In this document: piece by piece, positions 1-8,218 of the stretch | Position numbering within the stretch: position 1 is the stretch's first letter | Layout of the letters: each line of letters starts with the position of its first letter | NCBI GenBank assembly: GCA_021797025.1 | Contig: JAKAAK010000063.1 | Coordinates: 1 to 12,908 of the forward strand | DNA length: 12,908 bases | Reading direction: 5' to 3' | DNA from: Thermoplasmata archaeon | Lineage (GTDB): Archaea; Thermoplasmatota; Thermoplasmata; Thermoplasmatales; Thermoplasmataceae | Translations under genes and position numbers: made by a program | Notes under the pieces: generated by a model | The model's input: the letters and a program-made list of their open reading frames with translations, nothing else | The model's database searches: none | Told to the model about the DNA's origin: nothing

Positions 1-1
1 A

Positions 2-589
2 GGCAATTACGTTATTATGGGAACCGACAGCAGGGCAACCATGGGCAATTTCATTTCAAATAAAAATGCTCAGAAACTCTATAAAATAGACACATATGCC
101 GGAATGACAATAGCCGGCCTTGTGGGGGATGCCCAGACACTGGTAAGATATATGAGGGCAGAAATGGAGCTTTACAGGGTACAGAGAAAAATTAACATGC
201 CCATAGAGGCAGCTGCAACACTTCTATCCAATATGCTTAACCAGTCAAAGTACTATCCATACATGGTCCAGTTGCTGGTTGGCGGATATGACAAAAAGCC
301 CCATATTTTCTCTATAGATGCAGCAGGTGGTTCTGTAGAGGATGAATATGCAAGTACAGGATCCGGATCTCCATTTGTTTATGGTGTGCTTGAGGCAGAA
401 TACCAGCCTAATATGAATCTTGATGATGCCATTAACCTTGCAGTGAAGGCAATAAGCGTCGCAAAGCAGAGGGATTCAGCATCAGGAAACATGCTCCAGA
501 TAGGTGTCATAGATCCTGAAAAAGGATTCAATTACCTTTCCGAGGACGATATACTGTCCAGAATTAAAAAATTAAAACTAACTTTATAA
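2..589 (+). CDS. psmB: Proteasome subunit beta, 5'-truncated by window edge
   Basis: This is the proteolytic beta subunit of the archaeal 20S proteasome, which forms the inner heptameric rings and degrades unfolded proteins in the cytoplasm. The open frame runs in from base 2, so the propeptide and the catalytic N-terminal Thr lie outside the window; the ATG at 17 is internal and not the start. The visible residues align with the mature Thermoplasma enzyme from about position 11. An Asp in GTDSRAT matches the position-17 acid, the Lys in NAQKL matches Lys33, and TGSGSPF and KQRDSASG carry the Ser129, Asp166 and Ser169 equivalents. The [11 protein letters not shown] stretch is also typical. 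It ends in TAA, followed by a T-rich tract. The next gene encodes the termination ribonuclease. Identification is from remembered family sequence and is firm. Confidence 0.97.
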   Translation, partial: GNYVIMGTDSRATMGNFISNKNAQKLYKIDTYAGMTIAGLVGDAQTLVRYMRAEMELYRVQRKINMPIEAAATLLSNMLNQSKYYPYMVQLLVGGYDKKPHIFSIDAAGGSVEDEYASTGSGSPFVYGVLEAEYQPNMNLDDAINLAVKAISVAKQRDSASGNMLQIGVIDPEKGFNYLSEDDILSRIKKLKLTL

Positions 590-594
590 ATTTA
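583..594 (+). promoter_or_regulatory. Putative TATA box for the aCPSF1/FttA gene
   Basis: TTTATAAATTTA overlaps the psmB stop codon. Its centre is about 32 bases before the ATG at 621, which would put a transcript start only a few bases upstream of the ORF. A short purine-rich AAGGTG at 608-613 could also serve as a ribosome binding site. The T-run at 591-600 may double as the psmB terminator. Inferred from spacing only. Confidence 0.45.
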
Positions 595-600
595 TTTTTT
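588..600 (+). terminator. T-rich tract ending psmB
   Basis: A T-rich run (TTTATTTTTT at 591-600) follows the psmB stop directly. Archaeal intrinsic and aCPSF1-dependent termination both use U-rich RNA 3' ends. There is no hairpin. It overlaps the presumed promoter of the next gene, so some read-through is possible. Confidence 0.4.
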
Positions 601-620
601 CATATTCAAGGTGTTATAAT

Positions 621-2534
621 ATGTCTTTTCGAGATTATTTAAGCGAAGCTCGGTCTATTTTTGACAGGCTTTATCCGGATAACAAGATTACGGAGATAGA
701 TTACGAAGGATCTACAATAGTAGTTTATACAAAGGATCAGAATTTATTCTCAGACAGGGACGATCTGGCAAGGCAGATTGCCCAGGAGCTGAGAAGGAGG
801 ATTGCCATCAGGCCGGATCCCAGCATAATGTCCGGCGAGGAGGATGCGGATAAAAAGATCAGGGAAATCATTCCCGGTGACGCGGGTCTACAGGATATTT
901 ATTTTGAGCCCGATACCGGTGAGGCTGTAATTGAAGTTGATGAGCCAACCATTGCAAATCCTGAAATTATCAAGGCCATAAAGGCCGAAACTAACTGGTC
1001 CCCCAGAATAGTAAGGGCACCCCCAATGTACTCAAGGACCGTTAAAGAGGTCAGAGAATATTTACGTGATGTAAAGAAGGAAAGAAAGGAATTCCTGCAT
1101 AATCTGGGTATCAAGCTCACAACCCCCCTTATGCCCGGTGAGACATGGATCAGGATAACCGCCCTGGGCGGCCACAGGGAGGTGGGCAGGAGCGCAACAC
1201 TGATATCAACTAATAATTCAAAGGTTCTTGTTGATTGCGGCATGATAAATATAAGCGACCCGGAACATCCATGGGAAGAGGCTCCGTATCTTTATGCACC
1301 AGAAATTCAACCATTCACTTCGCTGGATGCAGTTGTTCTCACGCATGCCCATCTTGACCATTCGGGTTTGCTTCCGTTGCTTTTCAAATATGGATATAAC
1401 GGGCCGGTATATTCCACAGCACCGACCAGGGACCTCGCAGCATTGCTGCAGAATGATTATCTGAAGGTATCACACAGTGAAAACCATAAGCTTTCCTATG
1501 AATCGAAGCATGTCAGAGATGAACTCAAGCATTCAATAGCATTAAAATACAACGAAACTGCGGATATTGCTCCTGATATAAGGCTCACATTTTACAATGC
1601 CGGGCATATACTGGGTTCGGCTGCAGTGCATCTGCATATTGGCGAGGGATTATATAATGTTGTATTGAGTGGCGATCAGAAATATGAAAAAACATGGTTG
1701 TTCAATCCCGCTGTAAACCGTTTTCCCAGGGTAGAAACACTCATGCTGGAATCCACATACGCCGGAAGGGACGATTACTCTTACACCAGGAATGAGGCAA
1801 CAAATACCCTCATAGATGTGGTAAACAGGACATTTGATCGCGGGGGTTCTGTGCTTGTTCCTGTATTCGCTGTTGGAAGAAGCCAGGAGGTTATGCTCGT
1901 GCTGGAGGATGCATACAGAAATAAAATGATTCCGGAGAACACTAAGGTTTACCTTGATGGGATGATCATGGAGGCGACTGCCATACATGCGGCATATCCG
2001 GAATTCCTGAACAGGGATTTGAGGGACCAGATTATGATAAAACGTGCAAATCCTTTTCTGAGTCCCATATTCACCAGTGTGGAAACCAGAAGCCAGAGAA
2101 TAGATATATGTGATTCTCCAGAGAGCAAGGTAATACTTGCCACCGCAGGCATGATGAACGGTGGCCCTGTTCTTGAATACTTTAAAACGCTTGCACCCGA
2201 TAGCAAGAATACGCTTGCATTCGTGGGTTACCAGGCAGACGGAACACTGGGAAGAAGAATACAATCCGGTGCAACCAGCATAACACTTTCAGATGCAGGC
2301 AAATCTACAAAATTCGAGATCAACATGGCTGTGGAAAATGCTGAAGGATTCTCAGGGCATTCTACCAAGAGGGAACTGCTGAACTTTATAGGGGGCATGC
2401 AGCCGAAACCCCAGAGGATACTTATCAACCACGGTGATGGAAACAAATGCTATGATTTTGCAAGGCTGATACATACAAAATTCGGAGTCGAGGCAATTTC
2501 AATGAAAAATCTTGAAACTACAAGATTATATTAA
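621..2534 (+). CDS. fttA: Archaeal KH-domain beta-CASP ribonuclease aCPSF1 / FttA
   Basis: This is the transcription termination factor and ribonuclease of archaea, a homologue of eukaryotic CPSF73 that cuts nascent RNA at U-rich 3' ends and releases RNA polymerase. The 637-residue length is normal for the family. Residues 1 to about 150 form the paired KH-type RNA-binding region. The metallo-beta-lactamase core follows: VLVDCGM, the zinc-binding HAHLDH at 242-247, GHILGSA with His329, and SGDQK with Asp352. The beta-CASP insert carries VPVFAVGRSQEVM. The last metal ligands are His580 in GFSGHS and His604 in INHGDG. All catalytic ligands are present, so it should be active. It sits directly after psmB, an arrangement I recall from other euryarchaea. 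The ATG at 621 gives the full KH region. Confidence 0.96.
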   Translation: MSFRDYLSEARSIFDRLYPDNKITEIDYEGSTIVVYTKDQNLFSDRDDLARQIAQELRRRIAIRPDPSIMSGEEDADKKIREIIPGDAGLQDIYFEPDTGEAVIEVDEPTIANPEIIKAIKAETNWSPRIVRAPPMYSRTVKEVREYLRDVKKERKEFLHNLGIKLTTPLMPGETWIRITALGGHREVGRSATLISTNNSKVLVDCGMINISDPEHPWEEAPYLYAPEIQPFTSLDAVVLTHAHLDHSGLLPLLFKYGYNGPVYSTAPTRDLAALLQNDYLKVSHSENHKLSYESKHVRDELKHSIALKYNETADIAPDIRLTFYNAGHILGSAAVHLHIGEGLYNVVLSGDQKYEKTWLFNPAVNRFPRVETLMLESTYAGRDDYSYTRNEATNTLIDVVNRTFDRGGSVLVPVFAVGRSQEVMLVLEDAYRNKMIPENTKVYLDGMIMEATAIHAAYPEFLNRDLRDQIMIKRANPFLSPIFTSVETRSQRIDICDSPESKVILATAGMMNGGPVLEYFKTLAPDSKNTLAFVGYQADGTLGRRIQSGATSITLSDAGKSTKFEINMAVENAEGFSGHSTKRELLNFIGGMQPKPQRILINHGDGNKCYDFARLIHTKFGVEAISMKNLETTRLY

Positions 2535-2552
2535 TTTTTTATGCTTATTTTT
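2535..2552 (+). terminator. Double T-tract after fttA
   Basis: Two T-runs (2535-2540 and 2547-2551) follow the fttA stop codon without a hairpin, the usual form of an archaeal terminator. The product of the gene just upstream is the factor that acts at such tracts, so autoregulation is conceivable, but this is inference. Confidence 0.5.
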
Positions 2553-2632
2553 ACAAAATCCGTTAATTTTAATGGTAAATACCTATAATTGCAAGAAAAA
2601 TATCATTAATATTTTAAATATTTTGGACAAAC

Positions 2633-2655
2633 GTATATAATTGATTATTATATAC
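2633..2655 (+). promoter_or_regulatory. TATA-containing dyad upstream of the permease remnant
   Basis: GTATATAAT (2633-2641) and ATTATATAC (2647-2655) are perfect 9-bp inverted arms around a 5-base spacer. The TATATAA part lies about 20-26 bases before the ATG at 2660, the right place for a TATA box of a leaderless transcript. The 15-base word TATATAATTGATTAT at 2634-2648 recurs at 7431-7445 in front of the flavoprotein gene. It could be a promoter with an overlapping operator, or just AT-rich promoter sequence. Confidence 0.4.
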
Positions 2656-2659
2656 AATC

Positions 2660-3110
2660 ATGAAAACTGGTTTAAAAAGGATTCATTTATAATGTACAAT
2701 GTAATATTCCAAGGAGTGGCAGGTTCTGCACCTGCAGGGGTTTTGACTGCTAATGGACACCGCATATTGCCTTTGCAATCGGATCCATATCAGTTGTTTC
2801 CCTTGGGGGCTTCAATGCATTCCTTTATACCGGCATAGCCGCAACACTCAGCGCTCTTCTTGTACACATGTTTGCAAATGCATCATTAGCAGGCATAGTA
2901 CGCAAAATGAAACTGAAACTCAATACTGTAATGGATGTGATCATCCCGGCGATTTCAATTGTTATACTTGCCTTCGTTTTCTATGGTAGTTTCATAAGCA
3001 TTGATAGGATTGTCATTATAGCATCCGTAAGCTTTATTGCCTGGGTAATAGTTGGTTTGATCTATTCTGGCGTATCAAGAAAATACCTGGTTCATGAAAA
3101 TGTACCGTAA
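2660..3110 (+). pseudogene. Decayed APC-family amino acid permease
   Basis: Two pieces of a membrane transporter remain, in different frames. The ATG at 2660 starts a frame that reads MKTGLKR and then stops at 2690. One extra A in the A-run at 2674-2678 would join it to the next frame, which continues KDSFIMYNVIFQGVAGSAPA, typical of the first membrane segment of APC permeases. That frame drifts off near 2745. From about 2754 a third frame gives TPHIAFAIGS and hydrophobic segments through ISIVILAFVF and VIVGLIYSGV to a stop at 3108-3110, typical of the C-terminal part. APC permeases usually have over 450 residues; only about 150 codons remain, so a large internal deletion is implied. No substrate can be given. 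The 80-residue open frame from the ATG at 2868 is only the tail of this remnant. Confidence 0.7.
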
Positions 3111-3129
3111 ATTTTTAAAATATATAAAA

Positions 3130-3801
3130 TTATAATGGCAGGGATCCATCCGGAGAAACCTTTTTCCAGTCTTCCAGAAACCTGTTCAGCCCCTCATCTG
3201 TTTTTGGATGCATTGCCAGCTTCTTTATAACATCACAGGGAATGGTTACGGCATCAGCTCCCATAAGAGCCGACCTGAGGACATGTACTGGGTTTCTGAT
3301 TGAGGCAACAAGTACCTCTGTTTTGTATCCATAATTTGTGAATTCAGTTTTAATCTGGTCTATTATGGCCATACCATCCTCCCCTATGTCATCCAGCCTT
3401 CCAACAAATGGAGAGACAAATGCTGCTCCATTTCTTGCTGCCAGAAGGGCCTGTATTGCATTGAATATGAGTGTTGTGTTGACCTTTATCTCCTTTTCCC
3501 TCAAAACTTTCATTGCCTTCAATCCCTGGAGAGTCATGGGTATTTTTATAACGGCATTGCTTCCCAGTGCGTGCAATTTGAGCGCCTGTTCCACCATCTT
3601 GTCTGCATCTTCTGCAACCACTTCAAGGCTCACCGGACCATTCACCGTCCTCAGTATTTCTGTAGCAATATCCTTAAAACTTTTTCCACCCTTGGCAGCC
3701 TTCATCATGAGTGATGGGTTTGTTGTGACTCCATCTATGAGACCAAAATCATTCGCTTCCCTTATTTCATCAATATTTGCAGTATCTATAAATATTTTCA
3801 T
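3130..3801 (-). CDS. tal: Transaldolase (short TalC/FSA-like class)
   Basis: It transfers a dihydroxyacetone unit between sedoheptulose-7-phosphate and glyceraldehyde-3-phosphate, giving fructose-6-phosphate and erythrose-4-phosphate. At 223 residues it belongs to the short class related to bacterial fructose-6-phosphate aldolase. I recall that the T. acidophilum enzyme of this size was shown to be a true transaldolase. Visible marks are [10 protein letters not shown] with Asp6, GVTTNPSLM at about 24-32, the Schiff-base Lys86 in VIKIPMT, Asn108-Thr-Thr, and [10 protein letters not shown] at 129-138 with the phosphate-binding Arg135. It is the last gene of the tkt operon, and its ATG overlaps the preceding stop as ATGA (3798-3801), which supports this start and translational coupling. 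Transaldolase versus aldolase activity cannot be settled from motifs alone. Confidence 0.93.
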   Translation of the reverse strand: MKIFIDTANIDEIREANDFGLIDGVTTNPSLMMKAAKGGKSFKDIATEILRTVNGPVSLEVVAEDADKMVEQALKLHALGSNAVIKIPMTLQGLKAMKVLREKEIKVNTTLIFNAIQALLAARNGAAFVSPFVGRLDDIGEDGMAIIDQIKTEFTNYGYKTEVLVASIRNPVHVLRSALMGADAVTIPCDVIKKLAMHPKTDEGLNRFLEDWKKVSPDGSLPL

Positions 3802-4751
3802 GCATAATCCCTCCTGAAGAACTTGTCTGTTTTCTCTACTATATCATTCACCCCTATATGAAAATAATCAAATAATTCCATACCTTTTCCACTTTTTCCG
3901 AATATATCCGGCATGCCGATTCTCATAACAGGAACAGGATACTCTTCCCCGGTAACTTCTGCTACCCTTGACCCGAGACCGTTGAATATAGAATGCTCTT
4001 CGGCTGTTACGATCTTTCCCGTTTCTTTTGCTGCCTTTACTATGGCTGGCCGGTCCAGTGGCTTGATCGATGACATATTTACCACTCTTGCGTCTATGCC
4101 TTTCCCTTTAAGAATCTCAGCGGCCTTTAGCGCAAAAGAAACCATTATTCCGTATCCCATTATGGTTATATCGGAACCATCCCTGAATGTAACAGATTTA
4201 CCCTCTTTGAATTCATAATTATTTTCGTTCAGCACCGGGAATTTCTCCCTTGTAAGCCTGACATAATAAGGTGATGTTTTCTTTTCTGCAAGATAATCGG
4301 TAACGCTTATGGTTTCAGCGGAATCAACCGGAACAATTACTTTCATATTAGGAAGACCTGACATTATTCCTACATCCTCAAGAATCTGGTGTGTGGGGCC
4401 ATCTTCTCCCACAGTAATTCCTGAATGTGTTACAACAAGGTTTACCGGTGCCTCATTGTAGCATATGGACTGCCTTATCACATTATATGTATTTGTAAGA
4501 AATACGGCAAAGGTTGATGCAAATACAGTTTTTCCAGATAATGATAGCCCGGCTGCAGTTGAAACCATAGACTGCTCAGATATGCCCATATTGTAGAATC
4601 TATCAGGAAATCTCTTGCCGAATATTCCTGTTTTTGTGGATGATGATAGGTCAGCATCGAGTACAACTATTTCCTTATTTTTTTCTCCCAGGGCAGCCAG
4701 TTCATTTCCATAGGCTTCTCTGAGACTCTCCATCTTCTCCAGTTTCTGCAT
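3798..4751 (-). CDS. tktC: Transketolase, C-terminal subunit
   Basis: This is the pyrimidine-binding half of a split transketolase, pairing with the adjacent N subunit to form the thiamine-diphosphate site. At 317 residues it covers the Pyr and C-terminal domains. The catalytic glutamate that activates ThDP is Glu59 in [24 protein letters not shown] (about 109-122) is the usual substrate-loop motif, and VTAEEHS marks the C-terminal domain. Split transketolases are common in archaea and in some bacteria. The ATG at 4751 shares its A with the N-subunit stop codon (TAATG); a later in-frame ATG at residue 7 is possible, but the overlap favours the first. It acts in the non-oxidative pentose phosphate pathway with the downstream transaldolase. 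Confidence 0.94.
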   Translation of the reverse strand: MQKLEKMESLREAYGNELAALGEKNKEIVVLDADLSSSTKTGIFGKRFPDRFYNMGISEQSMVSTAAGLSLSGKTVFASTFAVFLTNTYNVIRQSICYNEAPVNLVVTHSGITVGEDGPTHQILEDVGIMSGLPNMKVIVPVDSAETISVTDYLAEKKTSPYYVRLTREKFPVLNENNYEFKEGKSVTFRDGSDITIMGYGIMVSFALKAAEILKGKGIDARVVNMSSIKPLDRPAIVKAAKETGKIVTAEEHSIFNGLGSRVAEVTGEEYPVPVMRIGMPDIFGKSGKGMELFDYFHIGVNDIVEKTDKFFRRDYA

Positions 4752-5578
4752 TACTGCACCTCCTCTAATTCCTTCAATGCCTGCCTGTACTCCTCCTCAT
4801 TTGCCGGAGGAGATCCATGATATTTGGGATTATTTTCCATGTAGCTTACACCCTTTCCCTTTACTGTATTTGCCACTATGAACATTGGCCTGTCCCTGGG
4901 CTTCTTTGCCTGTTCCAGGGCACTTACCACTTCGTTGAGGCTGTTTCCGTCTATGGTAATAACATCCCATCCGAAAGGTGCCACCTTCTCAGCCACATTT
5001 CCAAGTGGCATTATATCCTCTGTAAATCCATCCAGCTGAATACGGTTTCTGTCAAGTATTGCTGTAATATTCCCAAGATGATACTTTGAACCTGCTAGCA
5101 GGGATTCCCATACATTTCCCTCATCCATTTCCCCATCTCCCAGTATAGCGTATATCCTGTTACTTTTACCATCAAGCTTTGAAGCAAGGGCAAAACCGAT
5201 TGCAACTCCAAGTCCCTGGCCCAGAGACCCGGTGGAAGATTCAACGCCGGGAATTCCCCTGTGGACATGCCCTTCAAATTTTGAATTTATAGATCTGAAA
5301 CCACTTAGAAGTTCAACAGGAAAATATCCACGGAGAGCAAGTGTTGCATAAAGGGCCGGAGAAGCATGCCCCTTGCTCATAACAAGTATGTCCCTATCCG
5401 GGTCATCGGGTTTTTCTGGATTGATATTCATTTCTTTAAAATAAAGTGCTGCAAGCACATCGGTAATGCTCAGTGAGCCTCCGGGATGCCCGCTCTTGGC
5501 AGCATAAACCATTTTTATAATTTCTCTTCTAATCTGCCTCGTCACCGGTGCAAGGTCATTAACAGTATAGCTTTCCAT
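4751..5578 (-). CDS. tktN: Transketolase, N-terminal subunit
   Basis: This is the diphosphate-binding half of transketolase, which moves two-carbon ketol units between sugar phosphates in the cytoplasm. The 275 residues contain SGHPGGSLS (29-37), KGHAS (69-73), STGSLGQGLG (115-124) and the ThDP/metal motif starting GDGEMDEG at 147. DRNRIQLDG at about 176-184 replaces the commoner DNN/DxN-type ending, but the Asn is kept. It is first in the three-gene operon. The ATG at 5578 is preceded by GAGG at 5584-5587 and by a TATA-like box about 30 bases upstream. Another ATG four bases upstream is out of frame. Together the operon supplies ribose-5-phosphate and erythrose-4-phosphate, which fits an archaeon lacking the oxidative branch; that last point is inference. 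Confidence 0.95.
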   Translation of the reverse strand: MESYTVNDLAPVTRQIRREIIKMVYAAKSGHPGGSLSITDVLAALYFKEMNINPEKPDDPDRDILVMSKGHASPALYATLALRGYFPVELLSGFRSINSKFEGHVHRGIPGVESSTGSLGQGLGVAIGFALASKLDGKSNRIYAILGDGEMDEGNVWESLLAGSKYHLGNITAILDRNRIQLDGFTEDIMPLGNVAEKVAPFGWDVITIDGNSLNEVVSALEQAKKPRDRPMFIVANTVKGKGVSYMENNPKYHGSPPANEEEYRQALKELEEVQ

Positions 5579-5606
5579 TCATCCTCTTTAATGTATTGAC
5601 TATACG

Positions 5607-5614
5607 TTTAAAAA
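5607..5614 (-). promoter_or_regulatory. Putative TATA box of the tkt-tal operon
   Basis: On the minus strand, TTTTTAAA is followed about 28-30 bases later by the transketolase N ATG, consistent with a very short leader. No other promoter-like site is visible between the three operon genes, whose ends overlap. Confidence 0.5.
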
Positions 5615-5807
5615 TCTTTTCAGTTTGAAACGCAACAATGAAATTTTATAGTCATGCCATGGGTATGAAATAAAATCAAAATGTTTTCCCGGTTACACCC
5701 CTGAGTTCATTATCTGTTTTTCAGTAGTCGCGGCACTGTAGTCTATGATAGATTAATTTCCATGTATTTTCGGTTCAATGCATTATGATAAAATAATAAA
5801 TATCATA

Positions 5808-6251
5808 TCATTCATCCTTTTTCATTAGAAGAGAGCTTATATCAGACATAAGTGCGATTAAATATTCAGTTTCCGGGCTTCTCAATTCACCGATGGCATC
5901 CTTTAACTTCTGTTTTCCTGCAGGCTTAGGAATATTCCGGGCATCATTAGCAATAAACCTCAGAATGCTAAATAAGATATTGAACAGTTCCCCCCAATCG
6001 ATTTCTTGCGCGTCTTTGATCAGTTTTTCCTGATTCAATTTCCCAATGGAAATGTTAGCAATTCCCAGCATCCGGAATAGGAGTGAAATCGTGCCCAGTG
6101 TCTCCATGGTGCTGCCGTAGTTCAATATCAGATCGGCCTGATCTCCCAAGGATTCCAGTACTGATATAATTCCGTTTTCCTGAAGCTTTTTGATTGCATC
6201 AATAGTAGGTTCAAGATCCTTTATTTTCCCTATAAGCTCATCATCCTTCAT
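5808..6251 (-). CDS. DUF1641 family protein, flavoprotein partner
   Basis: A helical, charged protein of about 147 residues that I place in the DUF1641 (YrhD-like) family by its length, its LESLGDQADLILNYG N-terminal part, the WGELFNILFSILRFIAND segment and its gene partner. There is no signal peptide and no clear membrane span. The family's biochemical role is unknown. Members are often encoded beside sulfide:quinone-reductase-like flavoproteins or formate dehydrogenases, so a regulatory or assembly role for the adjacent enzyme is an inference. I chose the ATG at 6251: it overlaps the preceding stop as ATGA, and GGAGG lies about nine bases before it. The frame can be extended to a GTG at 6260, but that would place the ribosome binding site directly against the start codon. 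Confidence 0.75.
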   Translation of the reverse strand: MKDDELIGKIKDLEPTIDAIKKLQENGIISVLESLGDQADLILNYGSTMETLGTISLLFRMLGIANISIGKLNQEKLIKDAQEIDWGELFNILFSILRFIANDARNIPKPAGKQKLKDAIGELRSPETEYLIALMSDISSLLMKKDE

Positions 6252-7420
6252 TTTATCCACCCTCCATAAATTGCACCCAAAAAATATTTTTCATATATAG
6301 AATGGGCAAGCTTGAACAGTGAACCACTTCCGATAACTCCGCAATCCGGAAATGGAATATTCTTATTTTTCATTACGCCTGCAAAGTCGCAGTATGATAT
6401 CCATCCAGTACTTCCCATATCAGATACACAGAGCCCGACCTTATTGTAAGGAAATGGTGGATATATGCCTTCTATATCATTTAGAACGAATGATACAACA
6501 CTGTCGGCCTGGAAGTGGGCAAAAACGCCGGCCATTCCCAGTCCCAGTGTTGGTGCAACCGCGTCGCCTAAGCTGTATATGTCGTCGTATTTTTTTGGCC
6601 TGAAGTTTGTGGCACTGGAATCGAGCCATCCCTTATCACTGATCAGGTTCTCACTGTTAGTTACGAAATCAGGCACGGCATGCGGTGGAGCCATTATAGC
6701 CAGATCATATTTTTCTTCTTCGCCCTTTGTCGATATGATCTTCTTCTGATCTGCATCTATCCTTTCAACCTCGAAACCATAATTTCCTTCAATATTTGCC
6801 TCATCAACCCAATCTGTTACCGGGTCCGAAATTACCGGACCGAACATTGCCATGGGTTTGCTTGCCCAGTGGACAACCTTAATCTCTACTTTATTTCTTA
6901 TTCCCATATTGGTATACATATCATTTAACAGCATTGCCATTTCCCACGGTACCGGAGGGCATTTATATATTCTGCTTGATACACCGAGCACTATTTTTCC
7001 CTCCTTCATATTAATCAGCTTCTTCCTAAGTTCGAGTGAATTTTCCATGTCCCAGAAGTGCCCTATACTTTCTGATCTTGGAAGTTTATCATTTTCTATC
7101 TTGGCACCCGGAGAAAGCACAAGCACGTCATAGGGAACATCTCCCTTATCTGTCTTAACAATTCTTTCATCGCCGTTCACACTTAATACCCTAGCTTTAA
7201 CCGGCTTTAAACCGGTTTTACTGAAATTTTCAAACCCTACTCCTATATCTGAAGGTTTTTTGAGGCCAATGGATATCATAGGATACGATGGCTGAAATTC
7301 TGTTATTCCATAGGAATCTATTACTGTTATCTCAACTTCGTCCCTTTTCGTCTTGCTTCTAAGCTTGCCTGCCACGAGCCCACCACCTGCACCGGCTCCA
7401 ACAATAACGACCTTCTTCAT
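6248..7420 (-). CDS. Sulfide:quinone oxidoreductase-like FAD flavoprotein
   Basis: A 390-residue two-dinucleotide-fold flavoprotein of the SQR / flavocytochrome c sulfide dehydrogenase group. Such enzymes oxidise sulfide and pass electrons to membrane quinone. Visible features are the N-terminal FAD loop VVIVGAGAGGG (4-14), the acidic end of beta-2 (VIDS, 33-36), SPGAKI (103-108), KCPPVPWE with Cys154 in the usual redox-cysteine position, and the second FAD motif YSLGDA with Asp286. GLCVSDMGSTG has Cys331 at the second redox-cysteine position. Cys344 and Cys360 are extra. I do not see the third conserved N-terminal cysteine of canonical SQR. The C-terminal KLAHSIYEKYF is amphipathic and may touch the membrane. 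It overlaps the DUF1641 gene by 4 nt. True sulfide activity is likely but not certain; related flavoproteins of this fold have other acceptors. Confidence 0.82.
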   Translation of the reverse strand: MKKVVIVGAGAGGGLVAGKLRSKTKRDEVEITVIDSYGITEFQPSYPMISIGLKKPSDIGVGFENFSKTGLKPVKARVLSVNGDERIVKTDKGDVPYDVLVLSPGAKIENDKLPRSESIGHFWDMENSLELRKKLINMKEGKIVLGVSSRIYKCPPVPWEMAMLLNDMYTNMGIRNKVEIKVVHWASKPMAMFGPVISDPVTDWVDEANIEGNYGFEVERIDADQKKIISTKGEEEKYDLAIMAPPHAVPDFVTNSENLISDKGWLDSSATNFRPKKYDDIYSLGDAVAPTLGLGMAGVFAHFQADSVVSFVLNDIEGIYPPFPYNKVGLCVSDMGSTGWISYCDFAGVMKNKNIPFPDCGVIGSGSLFKLAHSIYEKYFLGAIYGGWIK

Positions 7421-7705
7421 CTTTATCCATTATATAATTGATTATATCATATAAAACTTTAACTTTTCATGAAAATATGCACACGTTATCGATAAAATTC
7501 GAAGTTTTTCATTTTCCGATATATTCTGATAGCATACGGAGTATAATCATACTTCATGAAATACTGAAGAACCCGGCAAATTAAGATATGTGAAAATTAT
7601 ATAGAAATAAAGTGCAACACATTGATACCGGCAATAAATTCTGATTCAGAAGCTTAACCGGAAATGCCGGCATAAAGTCTATGTATTCATGCATTATTAC
7701 AAATT
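7421..7705. promoter_or_regulatory. 285-bp divergent intergenic region
   Basis: This separates the flavoprotein operon (minus) from the carbonic anhydrase-cobS pair (plus). A dyad ATATAAT-TG-ATTATAT lies at 7432-7447, 12 bases before the flavoprotein ATG. A minus-strand TATA-like TTTATATG lies just beyond it, at about 7449-7456. On the plus strand AATTATATAG near 7595 and ATAAAG at 7672-7677 are candidate TATA elements; the second would give an almost leaderless message. CCGGCA (7628-7633) and TGCCGG (7665-7670) are inverted and enclose the small hairpin TTCTG-ATT-CAGAA (7640-7652). No gene, tRNA or longer ORF was seen. Confidence 0.4.
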
Positions 7706-8218
7706 ATGATTAAAATAGGTGAAGGGGTCTATATGGCTGATACTGCGGTTGCCATAGGGGATGTAACTATCGGTGACAACGTTACCATAATGGATTCAGC
7801 TGTAATCCGGGGAGATGAGAACAGTATAACAATAGGTGACAATACCAACATACAGGATAACGCCACAATACACGTTAATCTTGAATACAGCACAAAAATC
7901 GGTAAAAATGTCTCCATCGGGCATAATGCTATTGTGCACGGTGCGGTTGTAGAAGACACAGTACTCATAGGCATGGGCGCTATAGTACTCAACAATGCGC
8001 ATCTGAAATCAGGTACAGTGGTGGCCGCAGGCACTGTAATACCTGAAAATTTTGAGTCCAGCGGGAACTGCATGATTGCTGGAATTCCGGGGAAGGTCAA
8101 GCGTGAGGGTGAAAAATATCTTACAATGGCATACCTCAATTCACTGGAATATATAAGACTGAACAGAGAGTTCAGGGAAGGCAAATACCAGATTGTAAAA
8201 GGAAGCACACATGAATAG
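7706..8218 (+). CDS. Gamma-class carbonic anhydrase-like hexapeptide protein
   Basis: A left-handed beta-helix trimer protein of 170 residues, related to gamma carbonic anhydrases (Cam/CamH), which interconvert CO2 and bicarbonate. Repeated [IV]-G-D/x-N hexapeptides run from about residue 15 to 115. The zinc ligands are His56 (NATIHVN), His73 and His78 (SIGHNAIVHGA), and the supporting Arg35 in VIRGDE and Gln50-Asp51 are present. The long acidic loop of Methanosarcina Cam is absent, as in CamH and in PaaY/YrdA-like proteins, so the substrate is not certain. The ATG at 7706 has no clear ribosome binding site. Its stop overlaps the cobS start by 8 nt (8211-8218), suggesting one transcript and coupled translation. 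Confidence 0.85.
   Translation: MIKIGEGVYMADTAVAIGDVTIGDNVTIMDSAVIRGDENSITIGDNTNIQDNATIHVNLEYSTKIGKNVSIGHNAIVHGAVVEDTVLIGMGAIVLNNAHLKSGTVVAAGTVIPENFESSGNCMIAGIPGKVKREGEKYLTMAYLNSLEYIRLNREFREGKYQIVKGSTHE

Noticed and set aside
1650..2264. A 204-residue open frame on the minus strand
   Set aside because: It lies wholly inside the well-supported aCPSF1/FttA gene in another frame, has a Cys- and aromatic-rich composition unlike its neighbours and matches no family I know.
2868..3110. An 80-residue membrane protein gene
   Set aside because: Its frame is open and permease-like upstream of the ATG back to 2754, so it is the tail of a broken APC permease rather than a separate small gene.
5784..5807. 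Hairpin TATGATA/TATCATA after the DUF1641 gene as a terminator
   Set aside because: The stem is only 7 AT-only pairs with a 10-base loop, and archaeal terminators do not normally need a hairpin; the T-rich minus strand there is enough for termination.
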